Assembly: GCA_900314865.1 (NCBI GenBank)
Contig: OMWW01000005.1
Location: forward strand, 1 to 64,000
From: an uncultured Erysipelotrichaceae bacterium
GTDB lineage: Bacteria > Bacillota_I > Bacilli_A > RFN20 > CAG-826
Direction: 5' to 3'
Length of the DNA: 64,000 nt
How positions within the stretch are numbered: position 1 is the stretch's first letter; each line of letters opens with the position of its first letter. Both the position numbers and the translations under genes were made by a program. Of the stretch, positions 17,303 to 26,057 are shown piece by piece. The notes under the pieces are model-generated. The model saw nothing but the letters and a program-made list of their open reading frames with translations, was not told the DNA's origin and searched no databases.

Positions 17303-17335
17303 AGAAAAAACCAGAGAATTCAGAATTCCCTGGTT
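17303..17335 (-). terminator. Terminator of the 17361 surface-protein gene
   Basis: Minus-strand hairpin with AACCAG/CTGGTT and GAATT/AATTC arms (17309-17335, one mismatch) followed by six T. Confidence 0.85.
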
Positions 17336-17360
17336 ATTCATCTTAGTTAACTAACCTCAA

Positions 17361-18551
17361 TTAGTTATGTTTCTTTTTCTTCAAAGAAACGAAGAGAATT
17401 AATGAGGCAGCCGCAATAGCGGAGATAGCAACAACAACAACAATAACTGTGTTGTTGGATTCACTACCGAAGATGCTAGCACGAACGTTGCTGGAAGATA
17501 ATGAGATTTCTAAGAAGTTGTATCCTGATAATAAACTAGAATAGTCATTCATAATAGAAGCATATCTTTCACGGAATTCGTTAAGAGTAGAGTTGTCTAA
17601 AGTTTTTAAATAACCTCTTGTTTTTTCGGATTCAACTTCAGTAAATCTTGTAGCAAATGATTCCCAAGCATCAGTAAAGTCTTTTTGAACTCTGCCTTCT
17701 TGTGTACCTTCGATTGGGCAATATTTACCCATTTCTGTTTTAAAGTCATTTGCAAACGCTACAGCAGCAGTTAAATCGGTGTCTTCATAAACATCAACAG
17801 TGTAAGCACCAGTGCTCATATCAGCTGTAACTGTATAGTTACCAGTTGCATTGATTTTGATGTTGAGTCCTGAAACTTCAGCACCAGAGTTACCAGAAAT
17901 GCTTTCGGCATCTTTATAGCTAACCCAGTGATCAGCGCCAACTTTCATGGCTTTTAATTCATCGTCTTTGCTGAGAAGAACATTTTCAATCTTGTAAACA
18001 TCACCTGAAACAAGAGTCATTTCTTTTGATAAATCAGCCCAACCATTGGACCATGTACCACGAAGATAAACTTTGTTAGCGAGGTCTGCACGATATTCAG
18101 CAGCATGATACTTATCAAAATTCCAACCACTATTACCAGAATCATCCCATTGAATAACGGCGTTATTGCCACCAGTTAAAAGTGTGGATAAGGTTAATTG
18201 TGCGGATTCGTCCCAATAACCAGTAGGAGATTCACCAGCTGTAGATCTGTAAAATTTGATGTAATCGCAAGAAAAAGGTAAGTTCGCGGAATAAAGTTTT
18301 CCTGAGATGTTAGAAAATTTAACATCTTGCGCATCAGAACCAGTAGTCCAGCAGTGCATCCAAAGAGCAACGTTTTCACCAACAGATCCATGCCATGTGT
18401 TATTTGCTTGAAGATAAATTGTATCTCCTGCAAAGAGTGGACCAGTAGCTTTGACTTCTTTGACATCTTTACCAGCGCTTAATCCAGCAGCGACACCAAA
18501 GCCTAAGCCTAAGGCGAGACCTAATGTAATAAATAAGTTTTTACCTTTCAT
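17361..18551 (-). CDS. Secreted, C-terminally membrane-anchored surface protein
   Basis: A signal peptide (residues 1-36, cleavage near VKATG) is followed by two similar Trp-rich beta domains. The first begins AGDTIYLQANNTWHG and the second NKVYLRGTWSNGWAD; they resemble carbohydrate- or starch-binding modules in pattern, though no family is certain. Then come a helical region, a transmembrane segment (VIVVVVAISAIAAASLILFV) and a KKKKHN tail, giving a type I membrane topology. It lies behind a near-consensus promoter and a structured leader of about 120 nt, so it may be abundant. AGGAGG lies 20 nt before the ATG, which is unusually far. Confidence 0.75.
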   Translation of the reverse strand: MKGKNLFITLGLALGLGFGVAAGLSAGKDVKEVKATGPLFAGDTIYLQANNTWHGSVGENVALWMHCWTTGSDAQDVKFSNISGKLYSANLPFSCDYIKFYRSTAGESPTGYWDESAQLTLSTLLTGGNNAVIQWDDSGNSGWNFDKYHAAEYRADLANKVYLRGTWSNGWADLSKEMTLVSGDVYKIENVLLSKDDELKAMKVGADHWVSYKDAESISGNSGAEVSGLNIKINATGNYTVTADMSTGAYTVDVYEDTDLTAAVAFANDFKTEMGKYCPIEGTQEGRVQKDFTDAWESFATRFTEVESEKTRGYLKTLDNSTLNEFRERYASIMNDYSSLLSGYNFLEISLSSSNVRASIFGSESNNTVIVVVVAISAIAAASLILFVSLKKKKHN

Positions 18552-18677
18552 AATATTTTTCTTACTATCAACCTCCTAGTAATTCTCCTTTTAATCGAAT
18601 TGTTTTTTTTAGGTTGACACCCGTTAAGGTAGGAAGGTAGATAGTGAGAACTACTTATCTAACCTTGTTAGTTAAGA
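18552..18677 (-). promoter_or_regulatory. Structured leader of the surface-protein gene
   Basis: The 120-nt leader contains an imperfect hairpin (18634-18666, AAGGT...ACCTT with AGAT/ATCT inside), a run of A, and two Shine-Dalgarno-like sites (AAAAGGAG and AGGAGG). The second is 20 nt from the ATG. It may act as an mRNA stabiliser or a regulatory leader; no riboswitch class recognised. Confidence 0.4.
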
Positions 18678-18705
18678 ATTATAGTCCGCTTTTATTTTAT
18701 GTCAA
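18678..18705 (-). promoter_or_regulatory. Near-consensus sigma-A promoter of the surface-protein gene
   Basis: -35 TTGACA (18700-18705), 16-bp spacer, -10 TATAAT (18678-18683). Both hexamers are perfect; this is the strongest promoter seen in the window. Confidence 0.85.
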
Positions 18706-18721
18706 CACTTTATATTTATAT

Positions 18722-18746
18722 AAAAGAAACGACCAAGTCATTGGCC
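18722..18746 (-). terminator. Terminator of the DUF6273 lipoprotein gene
   Basis: Minus-strand GGCCAA/TTGGTC stem (18731-18746) followed by GTTTCTTTT. Confidence 0.65.
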
Positions 18747-18767
18747 TAATCTAACGTTTTTATTTTC

Positions 18768-21110
18768 TTAAAGGGAAATTCTTATACAAGGACGAATAGA
18801 AAAACTTACTGTGTCCACTGAGTATTCACTCAGATGTCCACCAGAGTTGACATTCCAAGATGCATAATTAAAGACGCTGGAAGGAGATCTAGTCCAATAT
18901 GCTCCATTATGTAAATAAGAGTTGTCTTTACTATTCCATGCACCTAACGCTCTAGCGTAGTCGGTGGTTTTCGCGGTCTTATTTTCTAAATTAAGAGCCT
19001 CTTGATATGAGATTAAATAGACTTTATCCGTTGTATTTTCACAAGCAAAAATATTTTCGTTATCGTCTGTAGTTGAACCACTATTATCGACATCTGTGTC
19101 TAAAATATGCGTGTCATTATATAAGAAAGCAAGGGAATAAAATTCATTAGATAAGTATTCACGAACACTACTTTCTTTGTAGTTATTTGGATTGATACCG
19201 TCTTTAATTACAAAGGTATCATTGAATTCATGACAATCAAGAAGTTCACTACTAATGAGTGTGTACACACCTTCACTTACGCTAATTACATCCCAAGAGA
19301 TTGGTTCACACTTAAACCAATATTCTTCATGGTTGGTGATTTGATCACCATCATTGAAGTTATAACTCTCATTGTTATAGACATCAGATTCTACTTTCAC
19401 GTAATATTCATCGTTATAGAATTTATAGCCATATTGATTGACTTGATCTAAGTCTTCTAATATGGATATTAAAGATGAATCTTTAACGTGGGTAGATGGA
19501 TAATAACCATACTGAATGGTTTTATTATCACTAGAAAGAACTGGTTTTAATCCAGGAATAGATGCGTCTTTATCTTTTTGAGAATATGTCGCTTTATATG
19601 TAACATCTTCTAAGACTGGACCAACCTTAGGTGTCCAACCAGTGAAGATATAAATATATTCTTCATCACTTCTAGTAGGAATGTCTCCTTTATAAGTAGG
19701 CATGGTTCCTGGAATGACATTTTTATCTTCTTGAAGAATTTCATCATCGTAGTTAACCCATGTGACGATGAAGGTTTCTCCTAGTTCCGCATATGTTGCT
19801 TTATAGGTTGTGTCACTATAAATAGGGCCAACAGAAGGAGACCAATCCACAAAATAATAGCCTTCTTTTTCTGGGATATCACCATCAAATGATGGTGTGC
19901 TTCCTTCTAATACATCATAATCGGTTTCTAATACGTTTTGTTCATCATCTAACCATGTAACCGTATAAGTCTTTTCAATTCCAAAGAAGAATTCGATAGA
20001 AGCAATATATAAAACATATTTATTTCCATTAGCAATCTTTAAACTTTTAGTGGATTCAAATTCAATTTCGATATCGCCCATAGTTCCACTTTCAACATTA
20101 TCTTTATTCGCAATAGTCATATTGGTGGCCACTACTTCATTCATAGAGGAAGGTTCGCCAGCTTGAACTTTTAAAGCATTATTACTGACAAAACCAGTAA
20201 TCTTAATTTTGTTAACTTCTTTTGTTAAATCAAAAGTAAGATAACCAGTTTCACTAGTGGAACCAATTTTGAGTAGATCTCCACTGACCCATTTCGTATC
20301 GCCACTACCTCCATAGCCTCCCCCATAAACTTTATGGAAATCACTTATAGAGTTAATGATGTTTTCTTTATCAGTAACGAAGGTTTCTAAGAGTAAATCA
20401 TTTTCTCCCTCTTTAAAGGTATATGATGTACTTCTACCACTCATGTCGTATTCGATATTGTATAACCTTGATAAATCTTCCACTGGTTTATCTTTTAAAG
20501 TGATGACGATTTCGACATCATGATTAGGCATGATAAAGGAATATGTTCCCGCGTTAGGCTCCATATAAACTTCATCAACTTTAACTTTATCAATGAGTTT
20601 GTTTTCATTAATAAGAGTGAGAGTGAATTCCACTTCATCACCCTCTTCATATTCTTCTAATAGACCACTAACCGTATAATCATCACTCTCGTTATATGTA
20701 ACTATATATTTTTCAATAACTGGAGGAGTATTATCAATCACTTCCACTTCAAAAGATGTATATATAGATGTATCCATCACCGAAGTGATAGTAATAAATC
20801 CAGTACCTTCTATATCTGTAGTTGTTAAAATATTTCCATTTATTGAAAAAGAATCGTTAGATTCTGTTGACCATGTAACATCTTTATTTGTGGTGTCTTC
20901 TGGTTTAACTTCGTAATCAATAGCTTCCTCAAGGTTATATGTTTGATTTATTTCAAAAACATATCTGTTTTCTTTACAAACAATACTTGTTGGCTTTATG
21001 TCCTGTGGTTCAGGTGGTATAGGATCTCCTCCACTTGCTGGAGTGGCTTCAGACCCACAGGAAGAGAATAACATCGCTAAAACAGGAAGAAAGATTAATT
21101 TCTTTTTCAT
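18768..21110 (-). CDS. Modular surface lipoprotein with InlB-type repeats and a DUF6273-like C-terminus
   Basis: From the ATG at 21110 (AGGA 5 nt upstream): lipobox LFSSC (Cys18), a BIG2-like domain (about 40-135), a second beta domain, a discoidin-like region, two InlB/Flg_new-type repeats (YTVTWLDDEQNVLETDY... and FIVTWVNYDDEILQEDK..., each ending DVTYKATY or similar), and a C-terminal domain of about 260 residues with QYGYYPSTHV, CEPISWDVI, YWTRSP and SFSIRPCI as in DUF6273. Such proteins are common in gut Bacillota; a role in binding host or polysaccharide is only inferred. The start sits 3 nt inside the end of the upstream 21113 gene. Confidence 0.82.
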   Translation of the reverse strand: MKKKLIFLPVLAMLFSSCGSEATPASGGDPIPPEPQDIKPTSIVCKENRYVFEINQTYNLEEAIDYEVKPEDTTNKDVTWSTESNDSFSINGNILTTTDIEGTGFITITSVMDTSIYTSFEVEVIDNTPPVIEKYIVTYNESDDYTVSGLLEEYEEGDEVEFTLTLINENKLIDKVKVDEVYMEPNAGTYSFIMPNHDVEIVITLKDKPVEDLSRLYNIEYDMSGRSTSYTFKEGENDLLLETFVTDKENIINSISDFHKVYGGGYGGSGDTKWVSGDLLKIGSTSETGYLTFDLTKEVNKIKITGFVSNNALKVQAGEPSSMNEVVATNMTIANKDNVESGTMGDIEIEFESTKSLKIANGNKYVLYIASIEFFFGIEKTYTVTWLDDEQNVLETDYDVLEGSTPSFDGDIPEKEGYYFVDWSPSVGPIYSDTTYKATYAELGETFIVTWVNYDDEILQEDKNVIPGTMPTYKGDIPTRSDEEYIYIFTGWTPKVGPVLEDVTYKATYSQKDKDASIPGLKPVLSSDNKTIQYGYYPSTHVKDSSLISILEDLDQVNQYGYKFYNDEYYVKVESDVYNNESYNFNDGDQITNHEEYWFKCEPISWDVISVSEGVYTLISSELLDCHEFNDTFVIKDGINPNNYKESSVREYLSNEFYSLAFLYNDTHILDTDVDNSGSTTDDNENIFACENTTDKVYLISYQEALNLENKTAKTTDYARALGAWNSKDNSYLHNGAYWTRSPSSVFNYASWNVNSGGHLSEYSVDTVSFSIRPCIRISL

Positions 21111-21112
21111 AA

Positions 21113-21658
21113 TCATCCTAGATTTTTGGAAAATTCTTCCCAAGACACCACTTCACGCATACTCTTCGCCATTGTGGAAACATTAGTGCCTTTCACTTTG
21201 GCGTCTTCCGCAATTACTTTCGCCTCTCTAATTTTAGCGGAGTCAACACCCATTGCTTCATATAACCAAAGCAAAAGTTCGGGACAAAGTAGTCCGGTGT
21301 ACACTTTGGTCTTTCCATCCAAATCTCTAAAGTTTGGATTCTCTTCTAAAGACTGTGCTAACCAGGAATCAAAATAATGCCATTTTTGGTTAGGAGAGTG
21401 TTGAGTCTTATCGACTAAAACACCATTCTTTTTAGCGTAAGCAATATAGCCTCCACTAGTCTGTTGATATCTTTCAATGAATTCATCAGAAAGTGGGTAA
21501 TGCTCACGTTTATCTTGTAGGAAGTCGCTTATTTCTCCAACAGTGTAGCTTGCTGCTTCTACTCTAGTAACAGCAAAATTATCTCTATTTCGATATATTC
21601 CGATAATAGAGCTAAGGGTTAATCCAACACACAATATAAGAGCGGTTTTCTTAAACAT
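21113..21658 (-). CDS. Exported or membrane-anchored protein of unknown function (181 residues)
   Basis: An N-terminal hydrophobic segment (5-22) without a lipobox Cys precedes a soluble domain with SDEFIERYQQTSGGYIAYAKKNG, LLCPELLLWLYEAMGVD and a closing MREVVSWEEFSKNLG. No family recognised. A promoter is predicted as TTGAAA, 17 bp, TAGAAT, ending 16 nt before the ATG, without Shine-Dalgarno. The stop overlaps the start region of the downstream lipoprotein, so they form an operon. Confidence 0.65.
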   Translation of the reverse strand: MFKKTALILCVGLTLSSIIGIYRNRDNFAVTRVEAASYTVGEISDFLQDKREHYPLSDEFIERYQQTSGGYIAYAKKNGVLVDKTQHSPNQKWHYFDSWLAQSLEENPNFRDLDGKTKVYTGLLCPELLLWLYEAMGVDSAKIREAKVIAEDAKVKGTNVSTMAKSMREVVSWEEFSKNLG

Positions 21659-21764
21659 ATAACAACTACAATTATTCTATTCTATATATCCTTTCATTTC
21701 AATGTGCGTGCATATATGGGTTTGACAAACCTTAGAAGCAATGGGGTCGGAAAGGAGAAGAATT

Positions 21765-21842
21765 ATGGAATATTCTTTGAATTTCATTTTACTGCTATTG
21801 ATTTTGATAGTAATAAAAAGGATCCTTAATCACATAGATTAG
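21765..21842 (+). CDS. Candidate 25-residue hydrophobic peptide, possibly a type I toxin
   Basis: The frame starts MEYSLNFILLLLILIVIKR and ends ILNHID. A hydrophobic helix followed by a charged end is typical of small membrane toxins of type I systems. AAAGGAG lies 7 nt before the ATG. On the opposite strand a promoter (21861-21890) would give a short RNA complementary to the last ten codons. Against it: no clear promoter or terminator for the plus-strand message, and the overlapping hairpin also serves as terminator of the 21893 gene. It could be a chance frame. Confidence 0.3.
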   Translation: MEYSLNFILLLLILIVIKRILNHID

Positions 21843-21850
21843 GGATCACC
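21812..21850 (-). terminator. Terminator of the 21893 esterase gene
   Basis: Minus-strand GATCCCTAATC/GATTAAGGATC stem of 11 bp (one G-T pair) followed by CTTTTTATT. Confidence 0.8.
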
Positions 21851-21860
21851 CTGTGTAATT

Positions 21861-21890
21861 AGAATAACGCGGAACCCTCGTGGGTGTCAA
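21861..21890 (-). promoter_or_regulatory. Possible promoter between the esterase stop and its terminator
   Basis: -35 TTGACA (21885-21890), 18-bp spacer, -10 TATTCT (21861-21866). It would give an RNA of about 45 nt ending at the 21812 terminator, antisense to the end of the 21765 frame. Confidence 0.35.
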
Positions 21891-21892
21891 GA

Positions 21893-22636
21893 TTACCAAT
21901 TCAAGATTTTATTTATAAAATATGGCATTTGATAGTTCCAGCTACACCAGTCATGGACGCTATTTTCATCCCAGAAATTAAAATCGATATGAATACCTTT
22001 TTCATAAGCAATATCGCTTAATCGATAATTGGAATAATCTACCAAATATTCAAAAGCGCCTTTACCCACCACCACAATCATTTTCTTTTGATTATAAATA
22101 TCAATGTAATAATGGTGTTGGTCCATATTAGCGAGATAATGCATTGGAGAGTTATTATAAGTATTTTCATCGAAATAGCCATCAAAGAAAGAGCCGACAT
22201 CAAACTTACCACTCAAAGAGATAAATCCAGAAAATAGTTCTGGTCGACGGAAGAAGTTATTTGAAGCATGACTCCCTCCCATACTACAACCAATGAGATA
22301 AATCTCATCGTATCCGTTTTGGTGGTCGTAAATAAAAGGCATGACCTCGTTGATAAAATATTGATGATACATCTCAAGTCGGAACGCCCTAAAGGCCTTA
22401 TCCCAACTTAAAGATGAGACAGTTTCATCATCATTACTATCTAAACAAAATAGCTTCATCATTCCGTTTTCAAGATAATAGCTAAGGGCGTCAATCATCC
22501 CATGATTTTTAAAGTCATCGCTTTGTTTATTTTGACATGGAAAAGCAATAAAAGCAGGACCATAATGTCCATAAATTTTGATACGCATATATCGATGTAG
22601 GCGGTCACTATACCAGCCTATTTCTTCATATTTCAT
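21893..22636 (-). CDS. Alpha/beta-hydrolase, esterase D-like (PF00756 type)
   Basis: Predicted carboxylesterase. The nucleophile elbow GCSMGGSHA places Ser118 in a G-x-S-x-G context; the C-terminal SVHDW supplies the likely catalytic His. The 247-residue length and the oxyanion region AFPCQNKQSDDFKNHG fit the putative-esterase family. There is no signal peptide, so it is cytoplasmic. It lies 6 nt after the diguanylate cyclase gene with no Shine-Dalgarno, suggesting coupled translation. Substrate unknown. Confidence 0.8.
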   Translation of the reverse strand: MKYEEIGWYSDRLHRYMRIKIYGHYGPAFIAFPCQNKQSDDFKNHGMIDALSYYLENGMMKLFCLDSNDDETVSSLSWDKAFRAFRLEMYHQYFINEVMPFIYDHQNGYDEIYLIGCSMGGSHASNNFFRRPELFSGFISLSGKFDVGSFFDGYFDENTYNNSPMHYLANMDQHHYYIDIYNQKKMIVVVGKGAFEYLVDYSNYRLSDIAYEKGIHIDFNFWDENSVHDWCSWNYQMPYFINKILNW

Positions 22637-22642
22637 ATGAAA

Positions 22643-23785
22643 TTAACGTCTTTTTATATTGCTTGAAGCGTAAAATTTATCTTTATCTTTATACATCAAT
22701 GCTTCCGCTTTTTTCATTGCGTCATCAAATGATGTTTTGTCATCTTTATCAATGAAATAGGCTCCAACAGCGACAGAATATTTTGTTTCTTTCATCAACT
22801 CTTTGATTTTAATAGTGGTTTCATCAAGTTGTTCTTTTTTTCCTTGCATCATTAAAATCACGAATTCATCACCACTCATACGATAGGCAAACATCGTTGG
22901 TTTATATAACGATTTATCTAACACATCTCCAACAGTTTGAAGCGCCTTATCTCCTTCAGTGTGACCATATTCATCGTTAAGATGTTTTAAACCGTTCATA
23001 TCGATTTGGATAACGCCATTGATGAGATTACGATATCGATTCGTATCTAAGTAGAATGTTTTACGGTTATATAATTCAGTGAGTAAATCAATACTGTTAC
23101 TTATTAAAGTAATAAAGATGTAATTAACGAGGACACAAATCTCAGAGATGATATTTAGTAAATCATTTCTTTCTGCTAAGACTTCTGCTAAAACGGTGAT
23201 AACGATAAAGAAAGCACAGAAAAGAAGAATGAGTCCATCTCGACGATGTTTTCCATGGAATCTCAAAGTAGAAATGACAACTAATAAGACAATGTAGAAA
23301 ATAGAGAAGAAGTGAGAACTGAAATTAAGTGCACTTCCAAGAGCGTCACCTCTAACAAATTCCGCGGTTCCATTAGGTAAAAGTCGATAATAGAAGACGG
23401 CTTTAGCAAGTGGTTCAAAACCAAAGAATAACGGGAACAAATAGATGATGAAATTTACAAATAGAGGTATCGCCCAACCAATATAAAAAATCTTACGATG
23501 TTTCTTTCCCATATTAGCGATCATGCAGAATAAATATATAAGGACTGGTCTAGTAATATAACCAGAAGCAGTAAAGAATGTCACAGCCTCTACATGTCCC
23601 ATTTGAGCTTGTGTCTTTTCTAAAGAAACAACCGCACTTAAATAAAAGACCACAACTGTAAAGATAATAAAATAGATACTTTCTGTTCTTCTAATATTGA
23701 AATTTCTAATTGCTAAAAACAAAACCACAAAGGAAATACAAAATAGAGGGATGTTAGAAACTAAATAATCTAGAAATGGATTCAT
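22643..23785 (-). CDS. Membrane diguanylate cyclase (GGDEF domain)
   Basis: Predicted to make cyclic di-GMP from two GTP. Six to seven transmembrane segments span residues 10-230; the catalytic domain begins LTELYNRKTF (236-245). It keeps IDMNGLKHLNDEYGHTEGD and the signature in the form SGDEF (304-308), a variant that can remain active. The RxxD inhibitory site before the signature is absent, so product feedback is not expected. TATTAT ends 7 nt before the ATG with no Shine-Dalgarno. An HD-GYP phosphodiesterase is encoded at 26058. Confidence 0.88.
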   Translation of the reverse strand: MNPFLDYLVSNIPLFCISFVVLFLAIRNFNIRRTESIYFIIFTVVVFYLSAVVSLEKTQAQMGHVEAVTFFTASGYITRPVLIYLFCMIANMGKKHRKIFYIGWAIPLFVNFIIYLFPLFFGFEPLAKAVFYYRLLPNGTAEFVRGDALGSALNFSSHFFSIFYIVLLVVISTLRFHGKHRRDGLILLFCAFFIVITVLAEVLAERNDLLNIISEICVLVNYIFITLISNSIDLLTELYNRKTFYLDTNRYRNLINGVIQIDMNGLKHLNDEYGHTEGDKALQTVGDVLDKSLYKPTMFAYRMSGDEFVILMMQGKKEQLDETTIKIKELMKETKYSVAVGAYFIDKDDKTSFDDAMKKAEALMYKDKDKFYASSNIKRR

Positions 23786-23852
23786 GCTAAAAATAATAAC
23801 ATTTCTCTCTTAAAAGATAGAAATAAATTATTTTGGTCTTATAAAAAAATTA

Positions 23853-25445
23853 TTACGCTACTACGAAATGATGTGGATCTTTATTTCCACAAGTTGGGTC
23901 AACTGAGTAATTAAATTTCTCGTCAGTGGCCTCAATATAATAAGTCACTTCATCACCACTTTTGAGGTTATTAAATGTATAGGTAAAGTTAGTGGTGTCT
24001 TTATATAAAGACATATTCTCTTTTTGATAGGTGCCACCATTGATTGAATAATTGATAAATACATTGTCTTCTTTAACTTCACTTTTTGCGTAAGAAACAA
24101 TGTTGGCTTTGACCATATATTTCTCTTGGAATTCAACGATTCCGTTATAAACATCTCTTGTATCAATGAAGAGCATATTTTTATCAGGAACCTCATGGGT
24201 ACGGCAGTGAAGAGCGTCAGTATTTAAGAAACAATTATTACTATCAAAGTTAAAACCTTGCATTCCATGAATCTCATATCCCGGAAGCGCTTGTTGATAC
24301 ACTTCTAACGCTTTTTGGTTATAGGAATCATCTTCCCCTAAAGGCATATAGACATGATTATTAGCAATTAACGAATTAGTGTAAGGGGCAATTGTAGGTT
24401 CACCAGGTTCATCGATACGATAAATACGATAATTGTATCCATAAACACATTTAGTGTTTCCAAGTTCTTCTGCAACTTGTTCGTAATATTTATAGCGTGA
24501 ATTGCTCTTTGGTAGACGAGCGACAATGATTTTGTCTGGGGCTACTATTTTTGCCCAGCAATCGATATGGGCAATATAATCACCTTGAGGATCAATGGTA
24601 ATCACATATCTATCAGTGCCGGTATATTCTTCCATTTGGGTACGAACCTTGCTCTCGTTGTTATTATTCTCTTGTATAACAAGATCATCACTAAAAGCAG
24701 TGCCTCTACCATCTTGCATTAAGTTTCCACCAGTGTGGGTAAGATTCATCTTGCTATAGTCCATATCAAAATAGTCTGCTAATTTAGAAGGAACACTGTT
24801 TTGTTCGGTTCTACTAGGACGGTTGTATGTAAAATCACAAATCGATAAATCTAAATCATTAAAAACATAAAACGGAGAAAAATCTCTCACCCAGTAATAA
24901 TAGTCATCATCGATAGGCATATCTAAGAAAGTGACATTATCAAGATTAACTCCCGCACTACTTAAAGCGCTTTTCGCGTTATTAATTCTAGAATTACCTC
25001 TACTATTTGGGTTAACCAATAACAAAATCTTATTATCTTCAGCAATGGTTTTATAAACACTTAAAGGCATGTTATTTGGATAACACATCTTGACCATTGA
25101 AACTGGTTCAAATTCTGCAGGCATTCTTTTAGAAGGGGTTTCAATAACTTCTATTTCTTCTCCTGGATCGGTAGGGTCTACAGGATCTACTGGATCAACA
25201 GGGTCCACAGGATCGGTAGGGTCCACAGGATCTACTGGATCTACTGGGTCTACTGGGTCTACAGGATCGGTAGGGTCTACTGGATCTACTGGGTCAGTCG
25301 GGTCTACCGGATTACTAGGTTCTGTAGGGTCAGAACTTGTAGGTTCCCCACTATTTTGCCCATTTTGGCTAACATTTCCTCCACATGAAGAAAACGCCAT
25401 AAGAGCGGTTAATAGTAATGTTGCTAAATACTTTTTGTGTTTCAT
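23853..25445 (-). CDS. Exported peptidylarginine deiminase-like lipoprotein (PAD_porph family)
   Basis: Predicted to hydrolyse arginine side chains (or agmatine) to citrulline-type products plus ammonia outside the cell. Lipobox AFSSC (Cys21), a Pro-Asp-Val linker (about 45-95), then the deiminase domain with WVRDFSPF (Asp188), [12 protein letters not shown] (237-248), HIDCWAK (His293, Asp295), YTNSL and the Cys in [11 protein letters not shown] (Cys414). The D-to-H (105) and H-to-C (121) spacings are close to those I recall for P. gingivalis PPAD (106 and 115). A C-terminal Ig-like domain ends the protein, also as in PPAD. It starts 5 bp after the 25450 gene; no clear Shine-Dalgarno. Confidence 0.85.
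   Translation of the reverse strand: MKHKKYLATLLLTALMAFSSCGGNVSQNGQNSGEPTSSDPTEPSNPVDPTDPVDPVDPTDPVDPVDPVDPVDPVDPTDPVDPVDPVDPVDPTDPGEEIEVIETPSKRMPAEFEPVSMVKMCYPNNMPLSVYKTIAEDNKILLLVNPNSRGNSRINNAKSALSSAGVNLDNVTFLDMPIDDDYYYWVRDFSPFYVFNDLDLSICDFTYNRPSRTEQNSVPSKLADYFDMDYSKMNLTHTGGNLMQDGRGTAFSDDLVIQENNNNESKVRTQMEEYTGTDRYVITIDPQGDYIAHIDCWAKIVAPDKIIVARLPKSNSRYKYYEQVAEELGNTKCVYGYNYRIYRIDEPGEPTIAPYTNSLIANNHVYMPLGEDDSYNQKALEVYQQALPGYEIHGMQGFNFDSNNCFLNTDALHCRTHEVPDKNMLFIDTRDVYNGIVEFQEKYMVKANIVSYAKSEVKEDNVFINYSINGGTYQKENMSLYKDTTNFTYTFNNLKSGDEVTYYIEATDEKFNYSVDPTCGNKDPHHFVVA
25164..25311. repeat. 9-bp tandem repeat encoding a (V/T)DP linker
   Basis: About 16 units of GGRTCNNYN-like sequence encode PVDP/PTDP repeats between the lipid anchor and the deiminase domain. 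Slippage could change the length of the cell-wall-spanning stalk. Confidence 0.85.
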
Positions 25446-25449
25446 AAAT

Positions 25450-26019
25450 CTATTTGTTAATCAGTTTCCTTAATTGAATTATTTGTTCTTTAGTAGTCAT
25501 TCCACATATAAATTTCGCAAAAGAATTATTGTCTGCTTTATAGGTTATAACCAAGGTTCTTGGTCCATCGAATTGGACAATTTTGGATAAAGCCTTTCTA
25601 AAAAGAAAGCTTCCGTTACCCCCCTCTACAAATATTACACCTAATCCTTTGTCATAGCATAGGCTCTTTCCATCCATTCTATTGATGGCGTTTATTTCTT
25701 TGATGTCATGAACTAGCATAAACGGGATCATTATTTCAAGAAAAGTACCCGCTACAAGAGCAAAAATTAGAAAGCCACGACTTGTTCTTAGGCCCACTAC
25801 AATTAATATCGTAACAATCACTTCAATAAGAACCGCTGCCAAGATTGGTGTCGCTATTGATTTTGAACCATTAAATGTACAGAGTTTTTCAATGCCTTCG
25901 TTTTTATTCTCTTCGTCATCAAAACTCGTATTAGCGGAAATAGGAAAACCACAGTGAGGGCAACTAACTGCTCTATCGCTAATTTCTCTACCACATTCTG
26001 GACATTTGATTAGCGCCAT
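25450..26019 (-). CDS. Zinc-ribbon membrane protein
   Basis: The start [28 protein letters not shown] is a classic double CxxC zinc ribbon. Two hydrophobic segments follow (about 55-80 and 82-105), then a short cytoplasmic domain with [26 protein letters not shown] 26019 has TTAGGAG 7 nt upstream; a TTG five codons earlier is rejected. The 3' end exists again as a 138-bp fragment at 27904-28041. Function unknown. Confidence 0.78.
   Translation of the reverse strand: MALIKCPECGREISDRAVSCPHCGFPISANTSFDDEENKNEGIEKLCTFNGSKSIATPILAAVLIEVIVTILIVVGLRTSRGFLIFALVAGTFLEIMIPFMLVHDIKEINAINRMDGKSLCYDKGLGVIFVEGGNGSFLFRKALSKIVQFDGPRTLVITYKADNNSFAKFICGMTTKEQIIQLRKLINK
25463..25601. repeat. 138-bp direct repeat, intact copy
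   Basis: The 3' part of the zinc-ribbon gene, repeated at 27904-28041 with about six mismatches (near 96 percent identity by hand alignment, offset 2,441 bp). The pair brackets the HD-GYP gene. Confidence 0.9.
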
Positions 26020-26057
26020 AAGAACTCCTAACAATGATTATATCTCTCTTTATTACG

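Noticed and set aside
18552..18677. Cyclic di-GMP riboswitch in the surface-protein leader
   Set aside because: The sequence resembles no GEMM motif; only an imperfect hairpin is visible.
25164..25311. CRISPR array or non-coding satellite
   Set aside because: The 9-bp units are in frame inside the deiminase gene and encode Pro-Asp repeats, with no spacer pattern. The plus-strand frame here (25090-25473) is a GSTGST artefact of the complement.
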